Shown here: one piece after another, positions 1 to 9,699 of the stretch | Layout of the letters: each line of letters opens with the position of its first letter | Numbering within the stretch: the stretch's first letter is position 1 | NCBI GenBank assembly: GCA_964636945.1 | Contig: CAZWVH010000006.1 | Coordinates: 1-60,788 of the forward strand | Length of the DNA: 60,788 nt | Origin: CAZADA01 sp964636945 | GTDB lineage: Bacteria; Pseudomonadota; Alphaproteobacteria; Caulobacterales; Maricaulaceae | Direction of reading: 5' to 3' | Translations under genes and position numbers: made by a program | Notes under the pieces: generated by a model | What the model saw: only the letters and a program-made list of their open reading frames with translations | What the model was told of the DNA's origin: nothing | Databases searched by the model: none

Positions 1-2473
1 AATCGTGCCAGCCCGACTCGGGGATCATCAAGGCATTGCCAATGGGGCTGCCCGGTGGAATGGGTTGCGGTGAGGGCGCTTCGGCCTCTCCTTTTTCAAA
101 AAACCGATCAATCCGTCGGGCCAGTGATCGCTCGAACTGGCCCTCGGCTTGAGAGAGCTGTTGTGACAAGGTTACCAAATGACGCTCAACCTTGCTGTGT
201 GCAACCGGCGATAGGTCTTCTGCGTCGTATAGGCCGAACAATGCCGTGAGGTGCTCATGGGCGATGGCTTCAGCATTGGCTTGGTTGCGTCCCGTTTGGG
301 TCTCCACATCCCATAAGGCGCGCGCCGAGATTTGGGAAAGGTAACGATCAAGAGGCATGGCGTTTTGGTCGTCCAAAAGCGGCGCGGCTAAGCGCGATAC
401 GCGCTCAGGCGCGAACAAAACCTGATAAACATGACCGGCCGCCGCAGCGACAGCGGCTTGTTCATCAAAAATGGGACCCTTGTGACCCTGTACGACCTCG
501 CGAGACGATGCGTCGAACCAACTGCTGCGCGGCGGCGCTAATTGGTCAATCAAGCCAGGCGGAAATGAGAGCTCTTGGACGCTCGCGGCGCGTAGCAAGA
601 CGTCCAGCGCGGCTTGTTGGCGTTCGGCGTTGACAGCGGTTAGGTTCGCATCGTCTCGATCGGCGATGGCGTAGGCATAGCTGTAGCCGCCGACTTGTTT
701 GGCTGCTGCATCCACAGCATAGCGGTGCCAGAAATAAATCGGCGAAAGGATTTCCCGCAGCTCAGACGCCTGTGCTCCGGCGGGAATGTTGCCGACGCCC
801 ATTTTTGCGAGCGCGATGCGGCGCACATTAAGGGCGTGCTCCAGTTCAACAATTGCGTCTTCGCCATTGTCCCACAATGCAGCGGCGGGGTGGGCGGCGC
901 CGGCGGATCGCGCGTCCGCGTCACTCATGAACAATAAGCCAGCAGCGCGGGTTTCGTCGATAATGGCGTTAAGCTCGGCGGCCTCATCGGCGTCGTCAGG
1001 AAACTGTGTGTACAAGACGCGTGTTGCGGCGATGTCCCATTCGCCAATGCCTTCATCATAGGCGTCGGAAAGGTCCAACACACCGTTTGGGGTAATGCTC
1101 ACTTTGGGGGCGGGATAGTCCATCACCGACGCGCGATCATTGACGCTGGCGGCGAAGTTGTGCGGAAAGCCAAGGCCATGGCCCACCTCATGAGCGGACA
1201 ACTGGCGCAACCGGGCGAGTGAGATCTGCACCGGGTCGTTCGCGCCGCCAGTTCCTGTGCGACTGGCGTCAGTCAGACCTTCAAATATTGTGCGATCGTG
1301 GCGCACGCGCAGTGAGCCCAATGTGATCACAGCTTTGATGATTTCTCCGGTACGCGGATCGTAGATCGGTTGGCCATACGACCAGCCCCGTGTTTGGCGA
1401 TGGACCCACTGGACCACATTGTAGCGTGCATCCAGCGGATGAGCGCCTTCCGGCAATTCCTCAACCCGATACGCGTCGTCAAAGCCCGCCGCTTCAAATG
1501 CTTGCGCCCACCAGGATGCGCCTTCGATCAGCGCTTGGCGCACAGGGTCGGGCGCGCCGGGATCGATATAGAATACAATCGGCTCTTCCACCGGCGAACT
1601 TGGCGCTGAAGGATCTGTTTTAATGAGGCGATGGCGCAGCGCCCATTGGCGTTCAATCGATTGATCGAGACCCGCAGCATAGTCGGCGATGGGCAGTCCA
1701 ATCATGCCCATGCGTGGATCGAAGCGGCGGGGGACAAAATTGTCGTCCGGCAACCGCACAAACGAATGGTGTACGGTAAAGGTCGGTGCATTCGCATTGG
1801 CCGCGGTGGCGCGCACCTCTGAGCCAGGTTCGGATGCTGTGAACGTCAAGAATGCTTCCAGCTCCACATTGTCGGGGAAGACCAAGACATCTCGCGGCGC
1901 CACGCCAGACCGATCCGCGGCTATGGCAAAAGCCCCTTGGTTGGCGTCGGCGAGGGCTTGCGATACGCCGAGCACATCGCTGGTCAAATAGCTGGACAAA
2001 TCGACCAGGACGCGTCCGTCCTCGCTGGCTGCTTCCACGTCTCCTGACCAAAGCACGGAGCGGGCGAAGGATTCAGCTACGGCGCGTTGTTCAGCAGGAT
2101 TGTCAGAACCGGCGGTGAAGCGTGTATTCTCAGCAACCAGAAGAACTTTCGGTCCGTGGATTTCAAACCGTACAACCGCCGGCCCGCTCGATAGGCCCCG
2201 ATCAAGGCCCACGGGATTGGAACCAAGGCCTGAACGCAAATAGGCAATGTGGATGGCGCGTAGGCTCACACCATCTTGGTCCGGCGCCGGTAGGGCGGCC
2301 AGAACGCGTCCCCGGTCTTCGTCGGCATAGATGCTAAAAAGACCCGATTGTTCATCCAATCCGGCAACGGACTGAGCGAATGTGGAAGGGGCGTTTTGGG
2401 AGACTTGATCACAGGACATTAACGCCAAACCCGCCAGCGCCATTGCCATAGTCTTCAGGAAATGTCTGGACAT
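1..2473 (-). CDS. Zinc-dependent metalloprotease lipoprotein (DUF5117/DUF4953 type), partial
   Basis: The gene starts at the ATG at 2473 and runs off the left edge, so about 824 residues are visible and the C-terminus is missing. The N-terminus is a lipoprotein signal: a hydrophobic run ending in LALMSC, with Cys about residue 21. The text after it (residues about 30-130) resembles the DUF5117/DUF5118 propeptide-like region of this family. The catalytic signature is HEVGHGLGFPHN with the first His at residue 428, an extended HExxHxxGxxH metzincin-type zinc site. Members are exported zinc peptidases of uncertain substrate. Here the protein is probably anchored in the periplasm or outer membrane. 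It is transcribed divergently from an RND efflux operon across about 200 bp. The reading frame is open throughout the visible part. The family call is firm; the substrate is unknown. Confidence 0.9.
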   Translation of the reverse strand, partial: MSRHFLKTMAMALAGLALMSCDQVSQNAPSTFAQSVAGLDEQSGLFSIYADEDRGRVLAALPAPDQDGVSLRAIHIAYLRSGLGSNPVGLDRGLSSGPAVVRFEIHGPKVLLVAENTRFTAGSDNPAEQRAVAESFARSVLWSGDVEAASEDGRVLVDLSSYLTSDVLGVSQALADANQGAFAIAADRSGVAPRDVLVFPDNVELEAFLTFTASEPGSEVRATAANANAPTFTVHHSFVRLPDDNFVPRRFDPRMGMIGLPIADYAAGLDQSIERQWALRHRLIKTDPSAPSSPVEEPIVFYIDPGAPDPVRQALIEGASWWAQAFEAAGFDDAYRVEELPEGAHPLDARYNVVQWVHRQTRGWSYGQPIYDPRTGEIIKAVITLGSLRVRHDRTIFEGLTDASRTGTGGANDPVQISLARLRQLSAHEVGHGLGFPHNFAASVNDRASVMDYPAPKVSITPNGVLDLSDAYDEGIGEWDIAATRVLYTQFPDDADEAAELNAIIDETRAAGLLFMSDADARSAGAAHPAAALWDNGEDAIVELEHALNVRRIALAKMGVGNIPAGAQASELREILSPIYFWHRYAVDAAAKQVGGYSYAYAIADRDDANLTAVNAERQQAALDVLLRAASVQELSFPPGLIDQLAPPRSSWFDASSREVVQGHKGPIFDEQAAVAAAAGHVYQVLFAPERVSRLAAPLLDDQNAMPLDRYLSQISARALWDVETQTGRNQANAEAIAHEHLTALFGLYDAEDLSPVAHSKVERHLVTLSQQLSQAEGQFERSLARRIDRFFEKGEAEAPSPQPIPPGSPIGNALMIPESGWHD

Positions 2474-2672
2474 CCAAATTACCCCCGGTCAATCGCAGAC
2501 TTTGACCAGACCAGAATTGACATCGTTCGTCGAGGCCCCGTCTCCCACTGAGTTTGCACAGCCAATTGCGGTCGACATTATAGAACTTCTGTTCCAATAC
2601 GTGGCCAAAGAACGCGTTACCGGTTGGTGTGCTCGATCGGTACTTTGGTCCGTAACGCTTGGAGTCACCACA

Positions 2673-3782
2673 ATGCGGCGCTTGGCGAATGCCCTCCATG
2701 TTTTGTGTACCAGCGCGCTGCTCGCGACACCCTCGTGGGCGCAAGGCAATCAGCAGCAAACCACGCCGAGCGTCGTAGTGCTCGAAACGCAGATGTCGGA
2801 CGTCACCCCGAGTTTCGATTTTGTGGGGCGCGTTGAGGCCCAAGCCACTGTCGAATTGCGCGCGCGGGTGGAGGGGTTCTTGGAAGCGCGCAACTTCCGT
2901 GAGGGCGGGAATGTCACCAAAGATACGCCGCTTTTTGTGATTGAAAAGGCGCCCTACGAAATCGCGCTACAACAGGCGAACGCCGACTTATCGGGTTCTC
3001 AGGCCACGTTCGAGAACGCTCAGGCTGAATTTAATCGCACCAATACTCTGGTTCAGCGTGGAACCCTAGCTCAAGCGAGCTTGGATCAAGCGCGCGCCAC
3101 CTTGGGTTCAGCACGGGCCGCCAAGGAACAAGCGGAGGCGGCTGTCGCGCGCGCTGAGCTGAACCTGAGCTATACAGAAGTCAAAAGCCCATTTGATGGG
3201 ATCATCAGCGCCGCCGCCTACGATGTGGGCAATTTGGTCGGCCCCTCCAGCGGCGCTTTGGCGACAGTGACCACAGTCGATCCGATTTACGTCACCATTG
3301 AGGTGAGTGACCGGGGTTTGATCGCGGCGCGAGAAAGGGGGATCGATCTCGACAATCCGCAAGTGGCGCCAACGGTTACGCTTGCCAATGGCGAGCGATA
3401 TTCCGAGCCGGGGGAGTTTGACTATCTCGCGCCATCAGTGAACATCAGTACCGATACTGTGACGGCGCGCGCGGTGTTTTCCAATCCTGACCGACGTCTC
3501 GTGCCAGGCCAGCTGGTTACGGTTTCGGTGCGTGAAAAAGAGCCGGTTTCAGCCATTCGCGTGCCACAGGCTGCGGTCCAAGAAGACAGTCAGGGCTTCT
3601 ATGTCTTGGTGGTTTCGGACGACAGCGTGGCCAACATCCGACGCATCACGGTGGCCGACCAAATTGAAACAGACTGGGTCGTGTCTGAAGGACTGGAACC
3701 CAATGAGCAAGTCGTGCTGCGCGGTATTCAAAAAGTGCGTCCGGGCCAGCCCGTCAATGCTGTTAGCGACGACGAGGCCTAG
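2673..3782 (+). CDS. RND efflux periplasmic adaptor (AcrA/MexA-like)
   Basis: This is a membrane-fusion adaptor of about 369 residues that would bridge the inner-membrane RND pump encoded just downstream to an outer-membrane channel. I chose the ATG at 2673 because it has GGAG eight bases upstream and gives a clean signal peptide (MRRLANALHVLCTSALL, cleaved near SWAQG). A longer open frame upstream (from 2502) lacks these. After the signal come a beta-barrel/lipoyl half (about residues 35-75, with VELRARVEGFL), a coiled-coil hairpin rich in Ala/Gln/Glu (about 85-150), the second lipoyl half (SPFDGIIS), and C-terminal barrel and membrane-proximal domains. The stop lies 5 bp before the pump gene, so the two are an operon. 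No outer-membrane factor is next to it, so it may borrow one from elsewhere. Confidence 0.92.
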   Translation: MRRLANALHVLCTSALLATPSWAQGNQQQTTPSVVVLETQMSDVTPSFDFVGRVEAQATVELRARVEGFLEARNFREGGNVTKDTPLFVIEKAPYEIALQQANADLSGSQATFENAQAEFNRTNTLVQRGTLAQASLDQARATLGSARAAKEQAEAAVARAELNLSYTEVKSPFDGIISAAAYDVGNLVGPSSGALATVTTVDPIYVTIEVSDRGLIAARERGIDLDNPQVAPTVTLANGERYSEPGEFDYLAPSVNISTDTVTARAVFSNPDRRLVPGQLVTVSVREKEPVSAIRVPQAAVQEDSQGFYVLVVSDDSVANIRRITVADQIETDWVVSEGLEPNEQVVLRGIQKVRPGQPVNAVSDDEA

Positions 3783-3787
3783 CGCGC

Positions 3788-6700
3788 ATGCTTTCGGCAT
3801 TCTTCATCTCTCGGCCGAAATTCGCATTCGTGATTTCGATTGTCGTTCTGATTGTGGGCGGCATCTCACTCGCGGCCTTGCCCGTGGAAGAATACCCCGA
3901 CATCACGCCGCCACAGGTCTCCGTAACCACCAGCTATCCCGGCGCCAGCGCTGAAGTGGTTGAACAATCGGTGGCGAGCGTCATCGAAGAACAGGTCAAC
4001 GGCGTGGATGACATGATCTATATGTCGTCCACCAGCGCCAATGACGGCACCTATTCGCTCACCGTCACCTTCGCCGTTGGTTCAGATCCCGATCTCGCCG
4101 CGGTCAATGTGCAAAATCGCGTGGCCGTGGCTGAATCTCGACTGCCCCAAGAAGTGCGCGAGCAAGGCGTGGTCACGCGCAAACAGTCATCCGCCATGTT
4201 GATGATCGTCAACATCCTGTCGCCAGATCAAAGCCGGGACGTGCTTTATCTCAGCAACTACGCGTCGATTCAGATCCAAGACCGATTGGCGCGCATCAAC
4301 GGTGTTGGCGCCGTCAGCCAATTTGGCGCGCTGGACTACGGCATGCGCGTGTGGCTCGACCCTGATCGTCTGTTCGCCTTGAACCTTACCGCGGGCGACA
4401 TCCAAAATGCGATCCGCGAGCAAAACGTGCTTGCCGCCGCGGGTCAATTGGGTGCGCCGCCTTATGACGAGGCGCCAAGCCTGCAATATACCCTGTTGGC
4501 CCAAGGTCGGCTCAATACGGTTGAGGGGTTTGAGAACATCATTGTTCGCTCTAACCCGGATGGCTCGATCGTGAGTTTGGGCGATGTGGCGCGGGTGGAG
4601 CTTGGATCGCAGACCTATTCGGCCATCGCGAAGCTGAACAATCAGCCCGCCGCCAGCATCGCGATCTACCAATCTCCCGGGGCGAGCGCCTTGAAGGTTG
4701 CCGACGAAGTATACGCCGCACTTGATGAATTGGCGGCCCGGTTTCCATCCGGTGTGGAGTATGACGTTCTCTATGACACCACGCAGTCTGTGCGCGCCGC
4801 CGTACGTGAAGTTGTTGAGACGCTTTTTATAACATTCGCACTCGTGGTGGGGGTGACATTCCTATTTCTTGCGGATTGGCGGGCGACCCTCGTGCCCACA
4901 TTGGCCATTCCGGTGTCGCTGGTGGGCGCATTTGCTGGATTGTTGCTGTTTGGCTTTAGCATCAACATGATCACCTTGTTCGCCATTATCCTGGTGATCG
5001 GCATTGTGGTGGACGATTCCATTGTGGTGGTGGAGAATGTCCAGCGGATTATTGACGACACGGGTCAATCTGCTCCTGACGCCACACGCCAAGCCATGCG
5101 CGAAGTCACGGGGCCGGTGATCGCCACGACGTTGGTGCTGTTCGCGGTTTTTGTACCTGTGACCTTCATGCCGGGCATCACAGGGGAGCTTTATCGACAG
5201 TTCGCAGTGACGATTTGTGTCGCCGTGGGGATTTCATCGATCAACGCGCTCACGCTGGCGCCGGCATTGTGTTCGCTTCTCTTGCGCAAAGTGGGAGAGC
5301 CGCGCGGTCCGTTAAGGTGGTTTGCGGTGGGCGTTGACCGGGCGCGGCGTGGCTATGTCTGGGGTGTGGCGAAACTGCTGCGCGTGATGTTCATCTCATT
5401 GGCGATTTACGCTGGCTTGATTGTGGCCACAGGCCTGATGTTTCGAACGACGCCGACAGGATTTTTGCCCTACGAAGACCGTGGCGCATTTTTTGTGAAT
5501 GTCCAACTTCCTGACGGCGCCTCTCTGGCTCGCACTGAACAAGTGGTGGATTCGATTGTGGAAGACGTCCTCGCCACAGACGGCGTGTCTGACGTGATTT
5601 CGGTTTCCGGATTTAGTTTGTTAGCGGGTGGCGCCTCGAATGGCGGCTTGGTAATCCCTGTTCTCGATCATTGGGATGAGCGACAAACCTTTGAGACTCA
5701 GTGGTTTTCCATTCTCAGGAAGATCAATGCACAATTGGCGCAATTAATTGACGCCGAGGCCTTTGGCTTTCCCTTGCCGCCGATCACAGGTCTGGGCGCT
5801 GCGGGCGGCATTGAAGCGCAGCTTCAAGACCTGGACGCCAGCGGTCCTCAAAACTTGGCGTCAGCGGTTCGCTCATTGGTGGTCAGCGCCAATCAGGCTG
5901 ATAGGGAAGGCCGCGTTGATGGCGCGGGCAGCCCAGCGTTCAACCAAGTGTTCTCGACCTACTCCGCCAATGTGCCGCAGATCTTTCTGGAAGTGGATCG
6001 TCGGCGTGTTGAGGTGCTCGGCGTGGCGTTGTCGGATGTATTCACCACGCTTCAGACGAATTTGGGTTCAAGTTATGTCAATGACTTCAATCTGTTTGGT
6101 CAGGTCTATCGAGTGATAATCCAGGCAGAGCCGCAATTCAGAAGCGCCTTAGGCGATGTGTTGCGTTTGCATGTTCGTAATGCGGCTGGCGAAATGGTTC
6201 CAATGTCATCTCTGGTCGACTTATCTCCAACTCTCGGGCCGCTTTCCATTACACGCTACAATCAATTCGCAAGCGCATCCATCACAAGCCAACCCGCCTC
6301 GGGAGTGAGCACGGGTGATGCGATTATCGCCATGGAGCGGGTGGCTGAAACTGCCTTGCCAGAGGGTTACGCATTGACCTGGACAGGTACAGCCCAACAG
6401 GAAATCGAAGCCGGTGGAGTTGTAATCTACATCTTCCTGCTTGCCTTTATTTTTGCTTACTTGTTTCTTGTGGCGCAATACGAGAACTGGCTCATCCCAG
6501 TGTCGGTGATGCTCTATGTTTTCGTGGCTCTGTTCGGCGCACTGATCCCATTGGCGCTGCTGCCGTTTTTGGATAATAATCTCTATGCCCAAATCGGTAT
6601 GGTGATGTTGATTGGCTTGGCCAGCAAGAACGCCATCTTGATTGTGGAGTTTGCCAAAACTCGTCATGAAGCTGGCCAGAGCGTGACCGACGCGGCGCTC

Positions 6701-6964
6701 GATGCCGCGCGGCTTCGGTTTCGCGCCGTGATGATGACCGCACTGTCCTTCATTCTCGGTGTTTTGCCCTTGATCTTCGCCAGCGGTGCAGGCGCAGCCA
6801 GCCGTATGGTGGTTGGTTTTGTGGTGGTATGTGGAATGTTCGCCGCAACCAGCATGGGAGTTTTCTTTATTCCCGTGCTCTATGCGGCTCTGCAAAAACT
6901 CAGCAACGCCATCGCACCCAAACCAAAGGCTGATCCGGCTGCCATTCCCCAACAAGCAGAATAA
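3788..6964 (+). CDS. RND efflux pump, AcrB/MexB (HAE1) family
   Basis: This is a 1058-residue inner-membrane proton-driven drug/solute exporter, the usual length for HAE1 pumps. It shows the N-terminal RND start (FISRPKFAFVISI, then PVEEYPDITPPQVSV), two large periplasmic loops and twelve predicted membrane spans in two repeats. The proton-relay acids are the Asp pair in GIVVDDSIVVVE (D409, D410), and the matching Lys lies in GLASKNAILIVEFAK (K947). Its start is 5 bp after the adaptor stop. The C-terminus is a short hydrophilic tail. The substrate cannot be read from sequence. The operon has no regulator gene beside it; the divergent gene is a metalloprotease. Confidence 0.95.
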   Translation: MLSAFFISRPKFAFVISIVVLIVGGISLAALPVEEYPDITPPQVSVTTSYPGASAEVVEQSVASVIEEQVNGVDDMIYMSSTSANDGTYSLTVTFAVGSDPDLAAVNVQNRVAVAESRLPQEVREQGVVTRKQSSAMLMIVNILSPDQSRDVLYLSNYASIQIQDRLARINGVGAVSQFGALDYGMRVWLDPDRLFALNLTAGDIQNAIREQNVLAAAGQLGAPPYDEAPSLQYTLLAQGRLNTVEGFENIIVRSNPDGSIVSLGDVARVELGSQTYSAIAKLNNQPAASIAIYQSPGASALKVADEVYAALDELAARFPSGVEYDVLYDTTQSVRAAVREVVETLFITFALVVGVTFLFLADWRATLVPTLAIPVSLVGAFAGLLLFGFSINMITLFAIILVIGIVVDDSIVVVENVQRIIDDTGQSAPDATRQAMREVTGPVIATTLVLFAVFVPVTFMPGITGELYRQFAVTICVAVGISSINALTLAPALCSLLLRKVGEPRGPLRWFAVGVDRARRGYVWGVAKLLRVMFISLAIYAGLIVATGLMFRTTPTGFLPYEDRGAFFVNVQLPDGASLARTEQVVDSIVEDVLATDGVSDVISVSGFSLLAGGASNGGLVIPVLDHWDERQTFETQWFSILRKINAQLAQLIDAEAFGFPLPPITGLGAAGGIEAQLQDLDASGPQNLASAVRSLVVSANQADREGRVDGAGSPAFNQVFSTYSANVPQIFLEVDRRRVEVLGVALSDVFTTLQTNLGSSYVNDFNLFGQVYRVIIQAEPQFRSALGDVLRLHVRNAAGEMVPMSSLVDLSPTLGPLSITRYNQFASASITSQPASGVSTGDAIIAMERVAETALPEGYALTWTGTAQQEIEAGGVVIYIFLLAFIFAYLFLVAQYENWLIPVSVMLYVFVALFGALIPLALLPFLDNNLYAQIGMVMLIGLASKNAILIVEFAKTRHEAGQSVTDAALDAARLRFRAVMMTALSFILGVLPLIFASGAGAASRMVVGFVVVCGMFAATSMGVFFIPVLYAALQKLSNAIAPKPKADPAAIPQQAE

Positions 6965-7063
6965 CACTGACTCGCCAGCAAGGATTTCATACGCCCGTGT
7001 CGGTGAGCCGGTATCGTCGGGGGCGCGGACCAGGTGGGTGAGTCCGTCTTTAAACCAGTTGGC

Positions 7064-8254
7064 TCAGCATCCTTGAGTGGCAATCTGGACCGAATGGCGC
7101 GCGATCATCAGCTCTTCATTTGTGGCAATGACCCATGCCGACGGCCCAGTCGCATTGGCGCTTATCTTCTGATCGCTTGCCGCGTTGGCTGCGTTGTCGA
7201 GCGCCACGCCAAGCCAATTGAGCCGTTCGAGGATTTGGCCACGCACGCGCGCTGAGTTCTCCCCGATCCCAGCGGTGAATACGAGGGCGTCGAGTCCACC
7301 CAACTGCGCAGTGAGTGCGCCTATCTCGCCCACACATCTATGCACAAAGTAATCGATCGCCTCTTTGGCATGGGGATGATCGCTGGCTTCGAGCGCGCGC
7401 ATGTCGTCGCTCATGCCGGAAAGACCCAAAAGCCCTGACTTCTTGTACAACAAATCCGAGAGGTCGCTGACACTCATGTCCTCGGTTTGCAGCAGATGCA
7501 GCAAAACGCCCGGATCAATCGCCCCGCAGCGCTTGCCCATGGGCAGTCCGTCCAGTGCAGTAAAGCCCATCGTCGTGGCGATGCTGCGCCCGTAACGCAT
7601 GGCGCACATGCTGACGCCATGGCCCAGATGCGCGACGATCAGTCGCCCTCGCGCCGCATCGCCGATCACATTTGGCGCGGTCTCGGCGATGTACTGGTAA
7701 GACAAACCATGAAAGCCATAGCGGATCACACCCTGATCGGCGTAGGCGCGCGGTAAGCTGAAAAGCTGCGCCAAACGCGGTTGGCTGCGATGAAAGGCGG
7801 TGTCAAAGCAGGCGACATGAGTAGCGTTTGGCCAGTTGGTCTGGGCGTGGCGCACTCCTGCAAGATTATGGGGTTGATGACCGGGCGCCAAAGGGGTAAG
7901 GCGTTCTAACTCATCATAGACAGCTGAATTAATTACCGTTGGGTCGGTAAAGGCTTGCCCGCCATGCACGATCCGATGGCCAACGGCGATAATGGTCCAA
8001 TTGCTCAGCTCCTTCTGCAATGTGGCAAGCACCGCGCCCCAGGCTTGATCGTGGGAAGTTGCTCCGTGTTCAAGCGTGGTCGTGACGGCCTGGCTCTCTG
8101 ACCCGTGCTGAACAGTCAGGATGGCCTGTCCGCCAATGCCCGATACATTTCCGGCAATGCTGGGCGATTGGCCCGCTTCGACAGTGGCGACGTCATAGGC
8201 GGCAAACTTGATGCTGGACGAGCCCGCATTGAAGACCAAAATTGCGTCGGTCAT
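7064..8254 (-). CDS. ackA: Acetate kinase
   Basis: This 396-residue acetate (or short-chain fatty acid) kinase interconverts acyl phosphate + ADP and carboxylate + ATP. It has the phosphate-1 motif near the N-terminus (FNAGSSSIKF), the conserved FDTAFH segment, the HLGHG loop of the ASKHA fold and the C-terminal GENSARVR motif. Its ATG overlaps the stop of the upstream MaoC-Pta gene by 4 bp (ATGA), so translation is probably coupled. Together the two form a phosphotransacylase/kinase pair. In this context (hydratase domain plus FabI) the natural substrate may be longer than acetate, but that is inference. The rightward RND pump gene ends about 100 bp away in convergent orientation. Confidence 0.95.
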   Translation of the reverse strand: MTDAILVFNAGSSSIKFAAYDVATVEAGQSPSIAGNVSGIGGQAILTVQHGSESQAVTTTLEHGATSHDQAWGAVLATLQKELSNWTIIAVGHRIVHGGQAFTDPTVINSAVYDELERLTPLAPGHQPHNLAGVRHAQTNWPNATHVACFDTAFHRSQPRLAQLFSLPRAYADQGVIRYGFHGLSYQYIAETAPNVIGDAARGRLIVAHLGHGVSMCAMRYGRSIATTMGFTALDGLPMGKRCGAIDPGVLLHLLQTEDMSVSDLSDLLYKKSGLLGLSGMSDDMRALEASDHPHAKEAIDYFVHRCVGEIGALTAQLGGLDALVFTAGIGENSARVRGQILERLNWLGVALDNAANAASDQKISANATGPSAWVIATNEELMIARHSVQIATQGC

Positions 8255-9663
8255 TTGCGAGCGGCCTGCATGTGCTGATGAAACAATTTGGCCACGGCGC
8301 TGGCCGCGACCCGCGGCAAACGCCCTTCAGCGCGACTGGTGAGAATGATGGGTATCCGTGCGCCCAGGACGATGCCGGCTGCTACTGCACCGGCGAGATA
8401 ATCGAGCTGCTTGGCCAGCATGTTGGCGGCCTCCAAATCGGGCGCAACAAAAATATCGGCGTATCCGGCCACCGGCGACGTGATTTTCTTGATGGCTGCG
8501 GCATCAGCCGAAATGGCGTTATCAAACGCTAAGGGACCATCAAGAATGCCGCCGGTGATTTGTCCCCGGTCAGCCATTTTGCACAAGGCCGCCGCGTCCA
8601 GTGTTGACGCAACTTTGGGATAGACTGTCTCAACTGCCGAAAGAATGGCGACCTTGGGAACGGCCACGCCCAGCGCACAAGCCAGATCAATCGCGTTTTG
8701 GACAATGTCGCGCTTGTCTTCCAGATCAGGCGCAATGTTAATGGCCGCGTCCGTCATGAACATCAGTTTGTCATGGGCCGGCGTGTCCATCACAAACACA
8801 TGGCTGATCCGCCGCTCCGTCCGCAGGCCGCCATTCGACGCCACCACTGCGCCCATGACTTCATCAGTGTGCAGCGCGCCCTTCATTAAGGCGTCAAGCT
8901 GACCATCGCGCGCCAAGGCCACGGCCCGCTCCGCAGCAGCGTGGCTATGGGGCGCGTCAATGATCTCCAAGCCAGACAGATTAAACTCGGCATCGGCTGC
9001 CGCGGCCTCAATCTTTGCTTTGGGACCGACGAGCACTGGCGCTATGAGATTTTGCTCCATTGCACCAGCCACGCCATCCAATGTGACATCATTCACGGGA
9101 TGGATAACGCCGGTGCGGATTGGCGGGCCTTCGCCAGCATGCTGAATGATCGCTTGGAGGCGGTCGCCTTGTTCATAGATCACCGCGCGCGGCTGGGCGG
9201 CGCGGCGGCGTTTGATCTTCTGTGTGGGCGCCACGACCTCAGCTTCGCCCATGATCACGACATCACCATTTTGGTTCGTGCACTGACAACCGAGTAGGAC
9301 ATGGTTGTTGGCGCGTTTATCTTTGACCTCCACCTCGATGGTGAGCGCGTCGCCAACCTTCACTGGACGTTTGAACTGCAACGATTGAGAGACGTAAATC
9401 GTGCCGGGGCCTGGAAGTTTTGTGCCCAGAACTGTGGAAATCAGCGCACCGCCCCACATGCCATGGCCAATCACGTCATGAAACTGGGTTGATCTGGCGT
9501 AATCCGCATCCATGTGGGCAGGGTTTACATCGCCTGATACCGCGGCGAACAGCGCAATATCGTTGGGTTTCAGCACATGTTCGATGGAGGCCTTTTCGCC
9601 CACCGCCAACTCGTCAAAGGTGCGGTTTTCAATGCACTCAGCACTCATCTGCGAATCTGCCAT
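8251..9663 (-). CDS. Bifunctional MaoC-like enoyl-CoA hydratase / phosphate acetyltransferase
   Basis: This is a 470-residue fusion. Residues about 10-140 form a MaoC hot-dog domain with the (R)-hydratase signature SGDVNPAHMD (catalytic Asp and His present) and the GHGMWG segment. Residues about 170-465 form a phosphate acetyl/butyryltransferase (PTA_PTB) domain with AGPDLEAANM-like sequence (here VAPDLEAANMLAKQL) near the C-terminus. The known family name is 'bifunctional enoyl-CoA hydratase/phosphate acetyltransferase'. The second domain makes acyl phosphate from acyl-CoA for the kinase encoded downstream, and the hydratase domain would act on enoyl-CoA. It lies 36 bp after fabI and overlaps ackA, so the three form one leftward operon. 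Confidence 0.93.
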   Translation of the reverse strand: MADSQMSAECIENRTFDELAVGEKASIEHVLKPNDIALFAAVSGDVNPAHMDADYARSTQFHDVIGHGMWGGALISTVLGTKLPGPGTIYVSQSLQFKRPVKVGDALTIEVEVKDKRANNHVLLGCQCTNQNGDVVIMGEAEVVAPTQKIKRRRAAQPRAVIYEQGDRLQAIIQHAGEGPPIRTGVIHPVNDVTLDGVAGAMEQNLIAPVLVGPKAKIEAAAADAEFNLSGLEIIDAPHSHAAAERAVALARDGQLDALMKGALHTDEVMGAVVASNGGLRTERRISHVFVMDTPAHDKLMFMTDAAINIAPDLEDKRDIVQNAIDLACALGVAVPKVAILSAVETVYPKVASTLDAAALCKMADRGQITGGILDGPLAFDNAISADAAAIKKITSPVAGYADIFVAPDLEAANMLAKQLDYLAGAVAAGIVLGARIPIILTSRAEGRLPRVAASAVAKLFHQHMQAARK

Positions 9664-9699
9664 GGAAATGACCTTTAAGGAGCCAGGGTGACGCGCTGA

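Noticed and set aside
6221..6967. A 248-codon minus-strand frame opposite the end of the first RND pump
   Set aside because: The pump on the plus strand shows conserved RND residues here. The minus frame has unnatural His/Gln-rich composition and no ribosome-binding site.
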